From the NCBI GenBank assembly GCA_037903355.1, contig JBAJFE010000058.1:62001-126000 (forward strand): a stretch of DNA of 64,000 nucleotides, read 5' to 3'. Positions 53,401 through 63,300 of this stretch are shown piece after piece; the stretch's first letter is position 1, and each line of letters begins with the position of its first letter. The translations under genes were made by a program, and so were the position numbers. Below the pieces are notes generated by a model, which was not told where the DNA came from, did no database searches, and worked only from the letters and a program-made list of their open reading frames with translations. This DNA is from Trichuris trichiura (Eukaryota > Nematoda > Enoplea > Trichinellida > Trichuridae).

Positions 53401-56130
53401 GTTTTCAAAGCAATATACAGGCGGCCCTTGTTATCCGCGGGGTTCTATACAGCGCAGTTCGTCCGGCGTGAAATAGCGCCGTCATCTTTTGCACGGCGGT
53501 ACACGAGATAAAGCCTAGAACATTCAGTGGTTGCTGGTTTGTGGGTAGACGCAGTCAGTAAATGCGAGGAGTTAGGTGCCGTCGATGAGGACGTCATGGA
53601 CGTAGTGCGTAATGGACAAGGAGTTGGAAGGTGAGGGTTTCTCCGACATGATAGAGGACGGTATCAGAGAGCACATAGAAGATTGTGGAGAACCGTTCAC
53701 TAACGAGGAACTCGAGGGACTGATGTAATCGCCTACGGGCAGCGACGACAATGTTATGGAAGATACAGGAACTTAAACACCCTTAGATTGACCGCTGCAT
53801 AAGCTTGCCAGGATTTTCCGGCAAGCGCAAATTTGAACGGATATGATTGCTGAATATGATCCATCCATGGAACGTGGCATCATGATTACACGAGGAATAA
53901 CGGCTTCGTTGAAGCCGCTACAAGATTTATTCGATACAACGAAGAAAAGGGAGAGACAGCTCCCTATAACAATGTTACTAAATAAATCTCCGGCAGCTGC
54001 GATAACTAACATTTTACGGCGAGAAGTTCCGCTACCAACAAGTTCAAGAAACCTTAGGACTGGCCGTTCTCCAGGAGAGCTGCGCCCACCTACAGAAAGT
54101 GGGTAAATTGATACATGGTTCCCCAAACGTTTCTGCCGTAAACGTTTTGCTCTGTGTTGATGTGTTCTGTGTGTTCACTATTTCTGCTTAAGTGTGCCTT
54201 TGTATTTTATATTTCCCCTGCTCTGTACCCATTCCGCGTACCAGTACATCGCTTAGCTCATTAAAGCTAGGCGATTCCCAGGCGTTTAAGGAAAGAGCGT
54301 CTTACTTTCCTCCTTTCTTGTATCTAACGGCTCGAACTCTGATGGCTTGCCCCATTGGACAAGCGCAGTCTCATTGGTGTCTTTATCGCGTTGCTAGATT
54401 CTGTTATACCAAGCTTCGAAAGGTCACTAGGTATGATAACGGTTCCCAAAGGAATTCAACGGGGCAGGACAAGATACGCGGCTAGAATATAAGCTATTTA
54501 GCCTTTCTCATAAGGTATCCTGTATTACGCAGGTGCAGCTTAACGTGGTAAAACGCTCAAAATTTTGGACAAATTAACCGCGGATAACGAGGGCCGACTA
54601 TGTATTTCTACAGTAAAACCTCCGAAGTTGACCACTCCTATATGGTGACCACCTTTGTAAGTTGACCGAATTTTGACCAGTTAGTTTGTCCGCACGTTAA
54701 TAAGCGCAAGGACAACTTCTGTAAGTGGGAATTTGACCTCTTCAGCCGTGACGTGGTATATGGACGCAATGCTAGTTTGTTCACTGTAGGTTGACCAGTC
54801 TGTTGAATGGACAACTTAACGGTGGTTCAGCTGCAATCTATTCAGCCGATCCACTTATACCCACAGTTCCCATATGTTGACCAATTTTCCCCAGTCCGTT
54901 GGATGGTCAACTAACGGGGGTATTACTGTATATATATATATATATATAGTGAAACCTCCTTAATCCGAACACTTCGGGGCGGGGGTAGTTCGGATTATAG
55001 AAGAATTCGGATTATGGAGGAGGCTTACAGTTGGGCACAGAAAAGGTTATGCAATTTTAGATGCATTTTCCTGGCGTCTACAGCGCGATGTCAGCCTCTG
55101 CAAGCGGTGAATAGCTTAACGCGAACAGCGAAGTCCGTCTGATTAGAGAAACCGATTGACTAGCGGAAACGAGTTTCTTATATGGTGTGGACGCTGTACC
55201 GCGAAGCAGCATGGGAAATAGTTCCCGGGAACTTATTTTTTTATATTCGCAGTTGCTGGTCAGTTCTATTGGCTAGAAAGGAAATAGAGTTATCTGCCGA
55301 TTATTGCGCGATTTCTGGGCCATTGTAACCTTTGTTTCCTGGCACGCGTTCAGATGCCCATCCTTTCTTCTACCTGTGCAATGTAAGTCCACGAAGTCTA
55401 AGTTTATTTTATGTAGTCAATTATTAGCGTCTGCTTCAACAGGTTTTGACATTTGCTAGCGGCTAAGTCACGAACGCTTTTTAAGCATAAAAAGCGCCGT
55501 CCATCGCATTCTTCCTGTTCTTCGGCCGGTCACTCCCCTCTTCAATGCTTTGATTATCTCCACCTTCTTCTCTATCGTGAGCGTAATGTGCTCCCTTTTA
55601 TAAATTTGGACAACTGCGCAACCGTAGAACACACCAGAACACAGTGATAATGACTCCCGTATTGCTCTCCTTAAATACGGTCTCTTCTCGTATAATGCGG
55701 TGGTAGTCCTACTTTCAGATAAGTGGTAGCCATACCTTCACATAACACGATTCTATTTTTGTGCACATCTTGCATTTAGATTAACGGTCCTCTCGCGGCG
55801 TATTGATACACATATGACAAGCTCTGTCCAATGTCAATATTGACCGCTATGTTGCATATTTCCGTTTATTTGTGGAAGCCCATGTCCCGAGGTGAATTGT
55901 TGCAGCCAGCCTATTGGTCCAGATTAGCTCGCCAGAGCCGTGGCTGGACCGTGCCTATGCTGGCGTATACCGGAAGGACCATTGGCTGGTTGTTTGCTGC
56001 CCTAATAGCTGTTTCCGCCAAATGACTGCGCGTTTCGCACAAGTAGCCTAATTATCTTTGCTGCGTACGGTCGTTCTATTGTTCTCTTCCACGAATTCGG
56101 ATTAGAGAGGTTCGGATTAGGGAGGTTTCA

Positions 56131-56181
<51 letters not shown>

Positions 56182-57795
56182 CGCAGTAGGCCCTCGTTAT
56201 TCGCGGTTTTTGGTTCCAGGACTTTCCGCGTATAACAAATTCCGCGTAAAGTCAAGTCCCCTGCGCAAAATATAGAATCCTTTGTAAATAACATGCGCGC
56301 TTTCTCGTGTACACTACAAATAGACACGAAATTGCTCGTAGTTACTAATATCAATTAGTGTTAAATAAATAGTTTAGTGAAGAACATATTAAAGAAAATA
56401 ATGACATTCAACTATCCAAAAATATATTGGAATGCGAATTACTTTCAGAATACACTGTTTCAGCTGTACGCGAAATATACAGGCTTTTATTGTTACGGTA
56501 TTGCCCCGTTATTTCAATATAAACAAAGTTAGTACGAAGCTACGGACAACATCGTAACAATAAAGACTGCGTACTCCGCATGAACTACTACAGTTCCGCG
56601 CAAAGAAACTGTTTCAATGATGTAAGCGAAAAGTAAAATCGCTGAACCTCAGCTGGCACCATTGATTCCAGTACGTCTTTACCAACAATCGTTGCTTGCA
56701 CCTTCACATCAGCTTTATCTTTTACTTGAATGTTGGCTAGGTAGAAGATTTTTCAGGCGGTATGACCTTTTCCGCTGAGTGGCAGAGTTCATGCTGATGA
56801 TAAGTCACTGGTGATCCGAAAGGCCTATGTTGAAAGTTAATTAACTTCTGCTGGCTGCAGAAGCAAAAGCGTTCCGGAAGCTTTGAGGCAACCATCTTCT
56901 ATTGTCACCTAAGCATAAAATTCTTCTCTCAGCATTCTCAACCTTCAACAATTAAAACCCAGGTCGTATAGCAGCTGTCAGTATTGAGCAACGACTATCT
57001 TGGATGAACATAATGGGGTGACGATTCTGACATCCATTTGCACTTTTCACTAATAGAAGTGGTTAAACTATGCTGCAAATTTCATTTTTTTTACTTAAAA
57101 TTGTTGCACACAAACGATATTTGAAGTTCAGTAGACTAAGCTGTGCTGTTAGCATTTTCAATCTTTGCTGTTGTTAACAGACTTCTTAATCCATCAAGCA
57201 GGCAATTAGCTTAAGCAAATTTAAAACTTTGCTGCATTAAGCGATCTTACAATGTTTCTTCAGAAAATGTATGCAGCCTTTCTGAGACAGTCAATATTGA
57301 AAACTTAACTGCTTCTATGGGTAAGGAAGTTCACTACTATTCATAAGCCATTATGATTTAAGAAATTGACTTACAATAGCATGAGGCACCTAAGCTTAAT
57401 TTGGGGCAATGAGAAACTAAAAGCAACAAGTGAGTGATAGCTCATTGGAGTAACACGAGGTATTAGCATTACGCGCAGGGTTGAGAAGACATAAGAATAG
57501 AAAAAAACATTTTCTCAGGCCACGTCATGGAATCCTACCACTACATACACAAAAAAGGATACTGCGCTGCTATCATGTTCAGCAGTGGTTCGTCAATCTC
57601 TGCTAAAAATTAAGTCATTGCTTTCTAAAGACAAACCGCGTTGAGTCAAATCCGCGAATAAAAAGACCGCGTATAACGAGGGCCTACTGTATATATATAT
57701 ACAGTGAAACGCATTATAAGCTTTCTCGATCGCTAAATCCAGTAAGAAACGCTTTCTCGATCGCTAAATCCAGTAAGAGCAAAACGCATTATAAG

Positions 57796-57851
<56 letters not shown>

Positions 57852-60800
57852 CTTATAATGCGTTTAGCGGCTAAGTCACGAACGCTTTTTAAGCATAAAA
57901 AGCGCCGTCCATCGCATTCTTCCTGTTCTTCGGCCGGTCACTCCCCTCTTCAATGCTTTGATTATCTCCACCTTCTTCTCTATCGTGAGCGTAATGTGCT
58001 CCCTTTTATAAATTTGGACAACTGCGCAACCGTAGAACACACCAGAACACAGTGATAGTGACTCCCGTATTGCTCTCCTTAAATACGGTCTCTTCTCGTA
58101 TAATGCGGTGGTAGTCCTACTTTCAGATAAGTGGTAGCCATACCTTCACATAACACGATTCTATTTTTGCAAAACGCATTATAAGAACTATATATATATA
58201 GTTCTTATAATGCGTTTTGCTCTTACTGGATTTAGCGATCGAGAAAGCGTGTTACAGCAAAGGCTCACTGTGTTTTCATTCACCGAGAGTAAACACTTCT
58301 TTCTGCTCTTATGCACGTTTTTCGGTCATGAGCAAACGAAACGCTAATTCTACTGTGAAAGTAAAGGTAATGGGAGTATAAAGCTGTGTTTAATTTATCA
58401 CCATTCTTTTCCAAGTATATGTTCATTTACAAAGTTCTTCTGTGTGTACAAGCAATTTTCGTATAACGCGGGAATTTGGACACCTACAAGTCCTGAAAAT
58501 CTCGCGTTTTTGTGAAATCGCTTTACAGAAAAGTACGCTTTGGAAAGGCTCACAATTTGATGTACCTGAGCAATTTATTCAGTCGTTGGACTCGCGAAAA
58601 TATGGATCTTCCTATAGATTCTGAACAATATTTTCTTTCCTTTTGTTGCGATGATGTATGAACTGGGTGACTTCCGTAATAGAACTCCTCACTGCTGTTA
58701 GTGTTCAAAGTGGCTTTCAGGAGCGACATGCTTGCTCCTTTAGGTTATGGAAAGACATCCTTTCGATTCTAAAATAAACGACCTTATGCCTATAAAAGAA
58801 TGGAGGATTCCTGGACTGTTTTATCTCAGTATACTTAGTTACGCTGAGCTGAGTCTTTATTAGACGTAGTAGGCTGCGATAGCTCGTCCTCACGATATTT
58901 CTTCATTGCAGTAAAGTAGAATTCGAACTTGTTTTGTTTGGCACATGGTCTTCTTTCGTACAGAACTTAATTATGTGGCCGCAAGTTAACTCGGTTGCAT
59001 CTAGAGCATCTGATAGTTCAACAATGGCCAACTGGCGCGGAGGAGCTTCCTTATTTTCATCATATCATGTGCTTCTGCTCTTCGGTCTGCATCCCTTGCA
59101 GCCCATCACTGGCTAGCTCATCTTCAACTCAAATTGTCTTTAACGTGCTGATACTTCATTTCTTAAAAGCCTAGTCATCTGAATGGAGCTTTCTTTAATT
59201 TCTCGTTCTCGACCATAAACCACGAAGTCTTTAAAATCAAGATAGATCCGAGATAATAAGTTTCTGCGAAGCATGATTCAAGCATTGTTTCAATACGTCA
59301 TTTTCAGGCTTCTATGATGTTGCTAATAGTCATTCTGAGATTATAGCATCTGCTATGAATAGCGAACATTTTTGTAATAGTAGAATTATCATTTGCGCTT
59401 GAGAGAAGAACGCGCATAGGGTCGGGGCGCAATCTGTGTTTGCTCGTGGTAGATAAAAATACAAGGAGGTTCCGCTTTACGCCCACGCTTCCCAGCTAAT
59501 AAAATTGCAAATAAGCGAAAAACGCGTTACATGAACACGCGATATACGAAAGCTCCCTGTTTTTTGCGCGAATCTAACGTGTTCGTATTTAAAGTCACAC
59601 TATTTGCACGTTTATGAGCACTCTGTATTCTCCGTGATCACCCCTGATACGTCTCTTCGGATGCGGACGTTTCACTGTAATAATAGCTTGGACGTTATTG
59701 TGGTTTAGCGTTCGGCGCTGTAAAATTTTAGTCTGCACTGGGAAAGGAACGCTATACGTGTCTATACCACGCTGTGAGTAATTGCGAGAAATGTGTTTCG
59801 TACTTTCGCACTGGGCAGACAGTTTTACCGAGTATAAAGCCTGAACAAAGCTTTCAGAATGTGAAAAATTCTATCGTCCGTGTCGATCGTTACGCTTGTT
59901 ACATTGAAGTTCGTTCTTCCGTTTTACATGTTGTCTTCGGCACTGACAACGTGATCACATGCATGTGGAATTTTTTTCTGCTTTCCGGTCTCAATACGTC
60001 TCGTATAAAATTACGAATTTTCAAAATGCCGTTGCGAGGAATTATTTTTGAAAGCTATATATCTTTTAATTGTTATGTGCAGAGCTATTCTACGGTAGTC
60101 TTGCATTGATGACGGGTTGCTCCACTTTTTTAACGCCTCTTTTGTGACCTAGTTTTGATTACGAACCTAACGTTCAGTTGCTTATCGGCAGCTAACAAAT
60201 TTGTGATTTGCATCAGTGATGATTCAGCTAAGGCTGAATTTACTTGCAACCTTCCATTTCTGTTACTTCAGCAGACTTATTCAATACAGGTTCTCTATCG
60301 CTGAACGCTGTTTCAAATACGCAAATTCACGTGAATCCAGACACAGCAGATGCCCACGCTTTACGGGGATGGTTTGATTCACTGAATGGCATGGAAGGGA
60401 TTCAAAATCTTTCAGCGCAAGTAGCGGGGAATACCGGATTGTTGGGAGGCAAGCGAACTTTCATTTGCTGTTTTTTACCTTCGAAGCTTACTTACGCAGA
60501 TGGAAAAGTTGCTGCTCTTGGTTTGATCGACACAGAATGTTCAAGCTCCAATGAACAAGGTGATTACTTCACCGTCAAAGGTACAATTTTGAATGTAAAT
60601 CGTGAAACTTGCATGTACCCGGTGAGTACATTGTTTATTCATAGAATTAGTACAAATGTTTAAATTTGGGAAGTTTAGGCATGCCCATTTCCCGATTGTA
60701 GCAAGAAAGTGATCGATCAAAATACTGGGTTATATCGATGTGAAAAATGCAACAAGGAGTACCCGAACTTCACTTGGAGATTATTGCTAAATGTGCCTTC

Positions 60801-61264
60801 TGAGTTCCTTAGCTTTAAAAACGGGCGAAGTGTTACTTATTTCAGGTCAGAATTTGTGACTTTAGCTCTGTCACCCAAGTCACTATGTTTCAAGATACTG
60901 CCGAAAAGTTATTGAACGTTAAGGTAGATGAACTGTCAAGTGTTCGTGAGCAAGTAAGTCTTAATTTGCTGTCGCATAATTTCTTGTTCTCCACGCTTTA
61001 CTGGTTTTTAGGATATGCAAGCTTTTGACGACTTGTTCGACCAGGTGACATTTAGGAATTTTCTATTTCGCTTGCGTGTTAAGCAAGAAACGTATAACGT
61101 ACGCATGTTTCCATATATCTAACTTCTGTCTAAAAGTGCGTTTTCAGGATGAGATCCGGGTTCGGTTTATCTGCGTTCGTGTTGAAGACGTCAGCTTGCC
61201 GGAGTACTTGAGCTGTTTAGAGAAAAGTATCCAAGAACTACTAGCGATGCCTCTCCCTTATTAA
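46765..61264 (+). CDS. RPA1: Replication protein A 70 kDa DNA-binding subunit (15 exons)
   Basis: Exons: 46765-46806, 46858-46905, 46959-47034, 47154-47256, 47309-47433, 49736-49901, 49962-50133, 50182-50380, 50915-51054, 51102-51171, 60290-60621, 60679-60792, 60846-60953, 61012-61098, 61148-61264. Total 1899 nt, 632 aa (human RPA1 is 616). The large subunit of RPA binds single-stranded DNA in replication, repair and checkpoint signalling in the nucleus, in complex with RPA2 and RPA3. Domains: N-terminal protein-interaction OB fold (about 1-125), linker, DBD-A (about 170-300), DBD-B (about 305-420), DBD-C with zinc ribbon (about 440-632). Base-stacking aromatics are in place: Phe229 and Phe260 (31 apart, as in human 238/269), Trp354 and Phe379 (25 apart, as in human 361/386). 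Zinc ligands are Cys493, 498, 512 and 515. Phase is consistent throughout. The exon 3 donor (T/GTGGAA) is the least certain junction. Confidence 0.92.
47690..48056 (+). pseudogene. PLE GIY-YIG endonuclease, C-terminal half
   Basis: FNEHINGLTTYNNAKNILS, RISDP-type sequence with RITMEKAILASAAVEH, KVLCYEKNARLRKIKEALYI and DKGAEINEIWTNIVTR align with the fragments at 21725-21998 and 17540-17665. The catalytic GIY-YIG start is absent. The stop at about 48057 is the natural end, as in the other copy. Confidence 0.75.
48193..48235 (+). ncRNA. Candidate hammerhead ribozyme (copy 5, in RPA1 intron 5)
   Basis: GACCG, CTGATGA (48198-48204), C-GGGTC loop GACCC-G, GAAAGCTA, CGGAC. Intact core; H17 would be A; stem I CCG/CGG plus an outer G-C. 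It lies in the sense direction of both the PLE and RPA1. Confidence 0.6.
48337..49420 (-). repeat. Possible ribozyme-flanked unit (two minus-strand motif sites 1.05 kb apart)
   Basis: 48337-48374 reads, on the minus strand, CTCAAGACGATGC...GCATCGAAAGCTTCGAA. 49381-49420 reads CCGCTGAAGG...ACTCGAAAGCTTCGATT. Both are followed by A/T-rich sequence containing AATTTTTGAG or AATTTTTTGAG. Stem II in the first is CGATGC/GCATCG, a full replacement of the CGGGTC/GACCCG seen elsewhere. The second has a shortened stem II. The sequence between them has no recognised protein. Confidence 0.45.
49736..50380 (+). CDS. RPA1: RPA1 exons 6-8: linker and DBD-A
   Basis: Exon 6 carries the Gln-rich linker (KQEQEQLNSN) and the entry motif ITSLSPYQN. 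Exons 7-8 carry the main ssDNA-binding fold: RVTQKSVVKTWCNKRGDG, DESGEIRATAFN (Phe229) and IKVANRQFTSIDNDYELTF (Phe260). Introns 6 and 7 are 60 and 48 nt. Confidence 0.92.
50460..50500 (-). ncRNA. Candidate hammerhead ribozyme (copy 6)
   Basis: Minus strand: CTG, CTGAAAA, CGGGTC...GACCCG, GAAAGCTC, CGG. The core G is replaced by A and stem I is weak, so probably inactive. Confidence 0.4.
50757..50798 (+). ncRNA. Candidate hammerhead ribozyme (copy 7)
   Basis: ACCG, CTGAAGA (50761-50767), CGGGTC...GACCCG, GAAAGCTC, CGGAG. Intact core (N7 = A). Its own inverted copy 260 nt upstream could pair with it in the intron RNA. Confidence 0.55.
50915..51171 (+). CDS. RPA1: RPA1 exons 9-10: DBD-B core
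   Basis: DVIGVVVMIGPIESK opens the fold. DDSGVSITLSLWEAE holds Trp354, and after a 47 nt intron AENFNCEVNSLLAVKGC and ISEFGG hold Phe379. The donor GAG/GTACAT at 51054 was chosen over a later GT because it keeps phase and length. Confidence 0.9.
52883..53201. mobile_element. Tigger-derived MITE
   Basis: CGGTTGACCCTCC at 52883 and GGAGGTTCAACTG at 53201, with TA on the left only. Internal blocks (GTCCATATACTACGTCAGG, GGTCAGCTTCCCATTTACGG) match the sub-terminal part of the Tigger at 11569. Confidence 0.7.
53418..54602 (+). mobile_element. Tigger-type element with C-terminal transposase remnant
   Basis: The ends GGCCCTTGTTATCCGCGG and CCGCGGATAACGAGGGCC are inverted, with TA on each side. Around 53610-54110 (+) frames read DKELEGEGFSDMIEDGIREH, EPFTNEELEGLM and ITASLKPLQDLFDTTKKRER. 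This is the acidic 'NEEL' tail and following helix of Tigger proteins. The DDE domain is deleted. Confidence 0.7.
54611..54928. mobile_element. Tigger-derived MITE with TA duplication
   Basis: CAGTAAAACCTCCGAAGTTG at 54611 to GGGGGTATTACTG at 54928, TA on both sides, 318 bp. Same family as 52883-53201. Confidence 0.75.
54948..56133. mobile_element. CAGTGAAACC-type element
   Basis: Ends AGTGAAACCTCCTTAATCC and GGGAGGTTTCACTG, 1186 bp, flanked by TA repeats. Close to the outer parts of 17667-21722 without its Merlin inserts. Non-coding; includes the 305 bp segment 55457-55761 that recurs at 57865-58169. Confidence 0.75.
56134..56183. repeat. (TA)n microsatellite
   Basis: About 24 TA units with one TG interruption. 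It separates two TA-inserting elements, so their target duplications cannot be resolved. Confidence 0.9.
56184..57689. mobile_element. TA-flanked element with CAGTAGGCCCTCG ends
   Basis: CAGTAGGCCCTCGTTATTCG at 56184 and CGAGGGCCTACTG at 57689, TA on the right. 1506 bp, AT-rich, no coding frame. The ends resemble those of 53418-54602, so probably a Tigger-type non-autonomous element. Confidence 0.75.
57703..58250. repeat. Palindromic (TA)n-centred element with captured 305 bp segment
   Basis: AAAACGCATTATAAGAAC with its complement GTTCTTATAATGCGTTT occurs around (TA)n at 57780-57863 and again at 58169-58224. CTTTCTCGATCGCTAAATCC is duplicated at 57721 and 57753. Between the two palindromes lies a copy of 55457-55761. 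Confidence 0.8.
57865..58169 (+). repeat. 305 bp near-identical copy of 55457-55761
   Basis: Constant offset of 2408 with no indel. I see one substitution (GATAATGACTCC against GATAGTGACTCC). It belongs to the CAGTGAAACC-type element but stops at both edges inside the palindrome. Confidence 0.9.
58251..58649. other. Unassigned
   Basis: AT-rich intron sequence. No feature is supported. Confidence 0.3.
58650..59250 (-). repeat. Dispersed repeat, Tigger-tail family
   Basis: Similar to 35790-36240 and 37620-37800 in the same orientation (CAAAGTGGC.TTCAGGAG.GACATG; GCATCTGATAGTTCA; TTCCTT.TTTTCAT). No coding potential remains. Confidence 0.5.
59251..60289. other. End of RPA1 intron 10, unassigned
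   Basis: The open frame 59774-60109 has no family resemblance and ends before the acceptor. No repeat is recognised. Confidence 0.35.
60290..61264 (+). CDS. RPA1: RPA1 exons 11-15: end of DBD-B and DBD-C
   Basis: Exon 11 contains HVNPDTADAHALRGWFDS and the start of DBD-C (GDYFTVKGTILNVNRETCMY). Exon 12 holds the zinc ribbon (ACPFPDC...YRCEKC). Exon 14 reads FRNFLFRLRVKQETYN and exon 15 ends ELLAMPLPY, stop at 61262-61264. This half also forms the trimerisation core with RPA2/RPA3 in the family. Introns 11-14 are 49-58 nt. Confidence 0.92.
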
Positions 61265-63300
61265 TTTTTTGCAGCGATTTTCCCTCTACTTTATTGCGTG
61301 CTTTACTTTCCACGTTTGTTTTGCTTTCTTTTCACTAAACAGAAAACTGCCCGTTCTGTTTTTTGAGCGTTTTTATTGGGTGGAGATCACGGAGTTTCGC
61401 TGAACCCTGTATTAATGCCAGTTCACCGATTGCCTAAAGGTATTGCATTTAGCGGGATCGTTTACTTTTGCTGTTAAGCTCATTGAGATAGTGGTATGGA
61501 AGAAAAACAATTGGCTTTTAATCTTGAAGGCGCGAATGGTGTCTTATGTGTAAACATTCCATTCCTTTTATTTCGTGGATCAAATTTGAAGTTTTGAGGT
61601 GCTGGATTAAGCTATAATCCGTCTATGTTAAGAGGAGATTAGTCTTTCATTGTAAGTTCAAAGGATTTATGTGTCTGCTGCAATGTTATGTTGGGGTCCT
61701 AGTTTTGTGATTTGAATTGACCCAAGCCTGCTGGTAGCAAGCAAGCTGTTTAAATAAAGAAAAATGTTGGCGGCGTGACTGATGAACAACTGTCAGCTAA
61801 TTTGGACTTCGCAGATGCTGTTTTGCTGTCGGTCAGACAATGACCACGGTTGCCCTAAAAATGGGCTGCTCATCCATTCGTTAGTAGCGTGTTCGTTCTG
61901 GTATTTCATAGACAGCAGATATAAAAAACGGGAAGAAGTCGTGGAAAGATCAAAATACAAAAATTAACACGGTTGTCTTGTCATATCTGATTTCGCTTGG
62001 CGCTGTCGTTGCGCCGCACGGTTAACCTGACGATTTCACATTCTATAAGTCGGTTGGCCTTTTCGCACTACCCTTCTACCATTCGGTCAAAGAACAACAA
62101 CCTCTTCTAGAATAACATTTCAGCTATTTCTTGTTTTCATGTCTAGTCCGTTAAGTCCCAGAAAGAGTGTTTCCGCTCTCACGTGTGCCTCGTTGGCCAG
62201 TGCATCGGTTGCCAAACTCTTCTGCTCCAGGACCGCTTTCGCGACGCGCATCTTCTCACAGCCCACGTTCCATTCTTGCAGGGTTCTGCTTTTCCCTTTT
62301 CTCGCTTGAGGTTTCTTCGCGTTTCCTGGGGCGCTTGTGACCTGCAGTTTGCCGAAGATTTCATCAATGAATTTGCTGCTGTCTTTCCCATCTGGTGAAG
62401 ATCGATTCAAAGAAAAAACTTTTAATCCGCTCTTTGAAGCCTTGCTGATTAAAAGTGCAATGTTGGCACCGGGATGTACCATATGAAAAGACAATGAGAA
62501 GCTCAGATCTAATTCCCGAAACATGCGCAATGTTTTTCAACCGGGTCGTGTATTTCAGACGGCCCATAGCTGTACTTTCCTGTCGGCTGTATAAAGGTAG
62601 CCCAAAAAGCCTGCTTGTTCGTAAATGGAATTGGTCGAAACTTCTTCCGTACGCAACAGCCTGGCGTTCACCTTAAAAATGGGCTTGTGTAACAAACGTT
62701 TCTTATAAAGATTTATTGGATTTGTAGTCAGGGTGTTCATTGACTAACCAGTCTTCGGTCGCAAGGTACTAAAGTGATTTGTCAAAAACTTTTACGCGAA
62801 TTTTTGACGTATACGGTCATATTTTACCTCTGTTTTTCCTGTACTTGTCACCGTATTGATAACGACGTTGCTATACGTTAATCATGTCGGTTCTTCCAAC
62901 TCCATAACATTGTATCCGTGTTTACCATTTGACTTTAAAAAAGAATAAAAGTAGCCCATGTTGGCAAATCACGGTGGTAATTGAGGCTGACGCTCTAACG
63001 CTAATTTTTGCACGCCGGGTGCAGTATGCGTTAGCAGCAATCGTAAGTCTCTGAGCTGTGCTGTTTGCAGTCTGCTTCTTTCTTAACTAAGAGCTCTGTT
63101 GCGGCACTGAACCCATGTAGAGCCAAATAAGAAGAAGGAAACGGCACGAAGAACTTTCTAACGACGTGCCGTAATTCAAGGTAAAGCGCCGGAATTTGAT
63201 GCCGCGGATCTTATCGTCTTCATGTCGGCCAGCAGTTAGTGTGGCAACATCAGTATGAAAACTGCTGCGCCAGCACATAGTGTAGTGGAATTAACGGAAC
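61265..63300. other. 3' flank of RPA1 and intergenic
   Basis: 61860-61970 is repeated at 1660-1760. A minus-strand frame 62530-62120 (136 aa, Lys-rich middle) has no known domain and weakly resembles strings at 51.5 and 0.5 kb, so it is more likely a repeat than a gene. Confidence 0.35.
61753..61758 (+). promoter_or_regulatory. Candidate polyadenylation signal of RPA1
   Basis: AATAAA is 489 nt after the stop. It is the first canonical hexamer on the + strand downstream, but the distance makes the assignment tentative. Confidence 0.35.

Larger units (their letters stand above)
51172..60289 (+). other. RPA1 intron 10, 9.1 kb of nested repeats
   Basis: Donor G/GTATGA at 51172, acceptor AATACAG at 60289. 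51180-52880 has no named feature. MITEs occupy 52883-57689 almost end to end, then a palindromic region (57700-58250), unassigned sequence, a Tigger-tail repeat (58650-59250) and about 1 kb of unassigned AT-rich sequence. Confidence 0.85.

Noticed and set aside
59774..60109. 111 aa open frame (+) before RPA1 exon 11
   Set aside because: No domain, no acceptor or donor in phase with RPA1; intron sequence.
62120..62530. 136 aa minus-strand frame
   Set aside because: No domain and weak recurrence elsewhere in the window; more likely repeat-derived.
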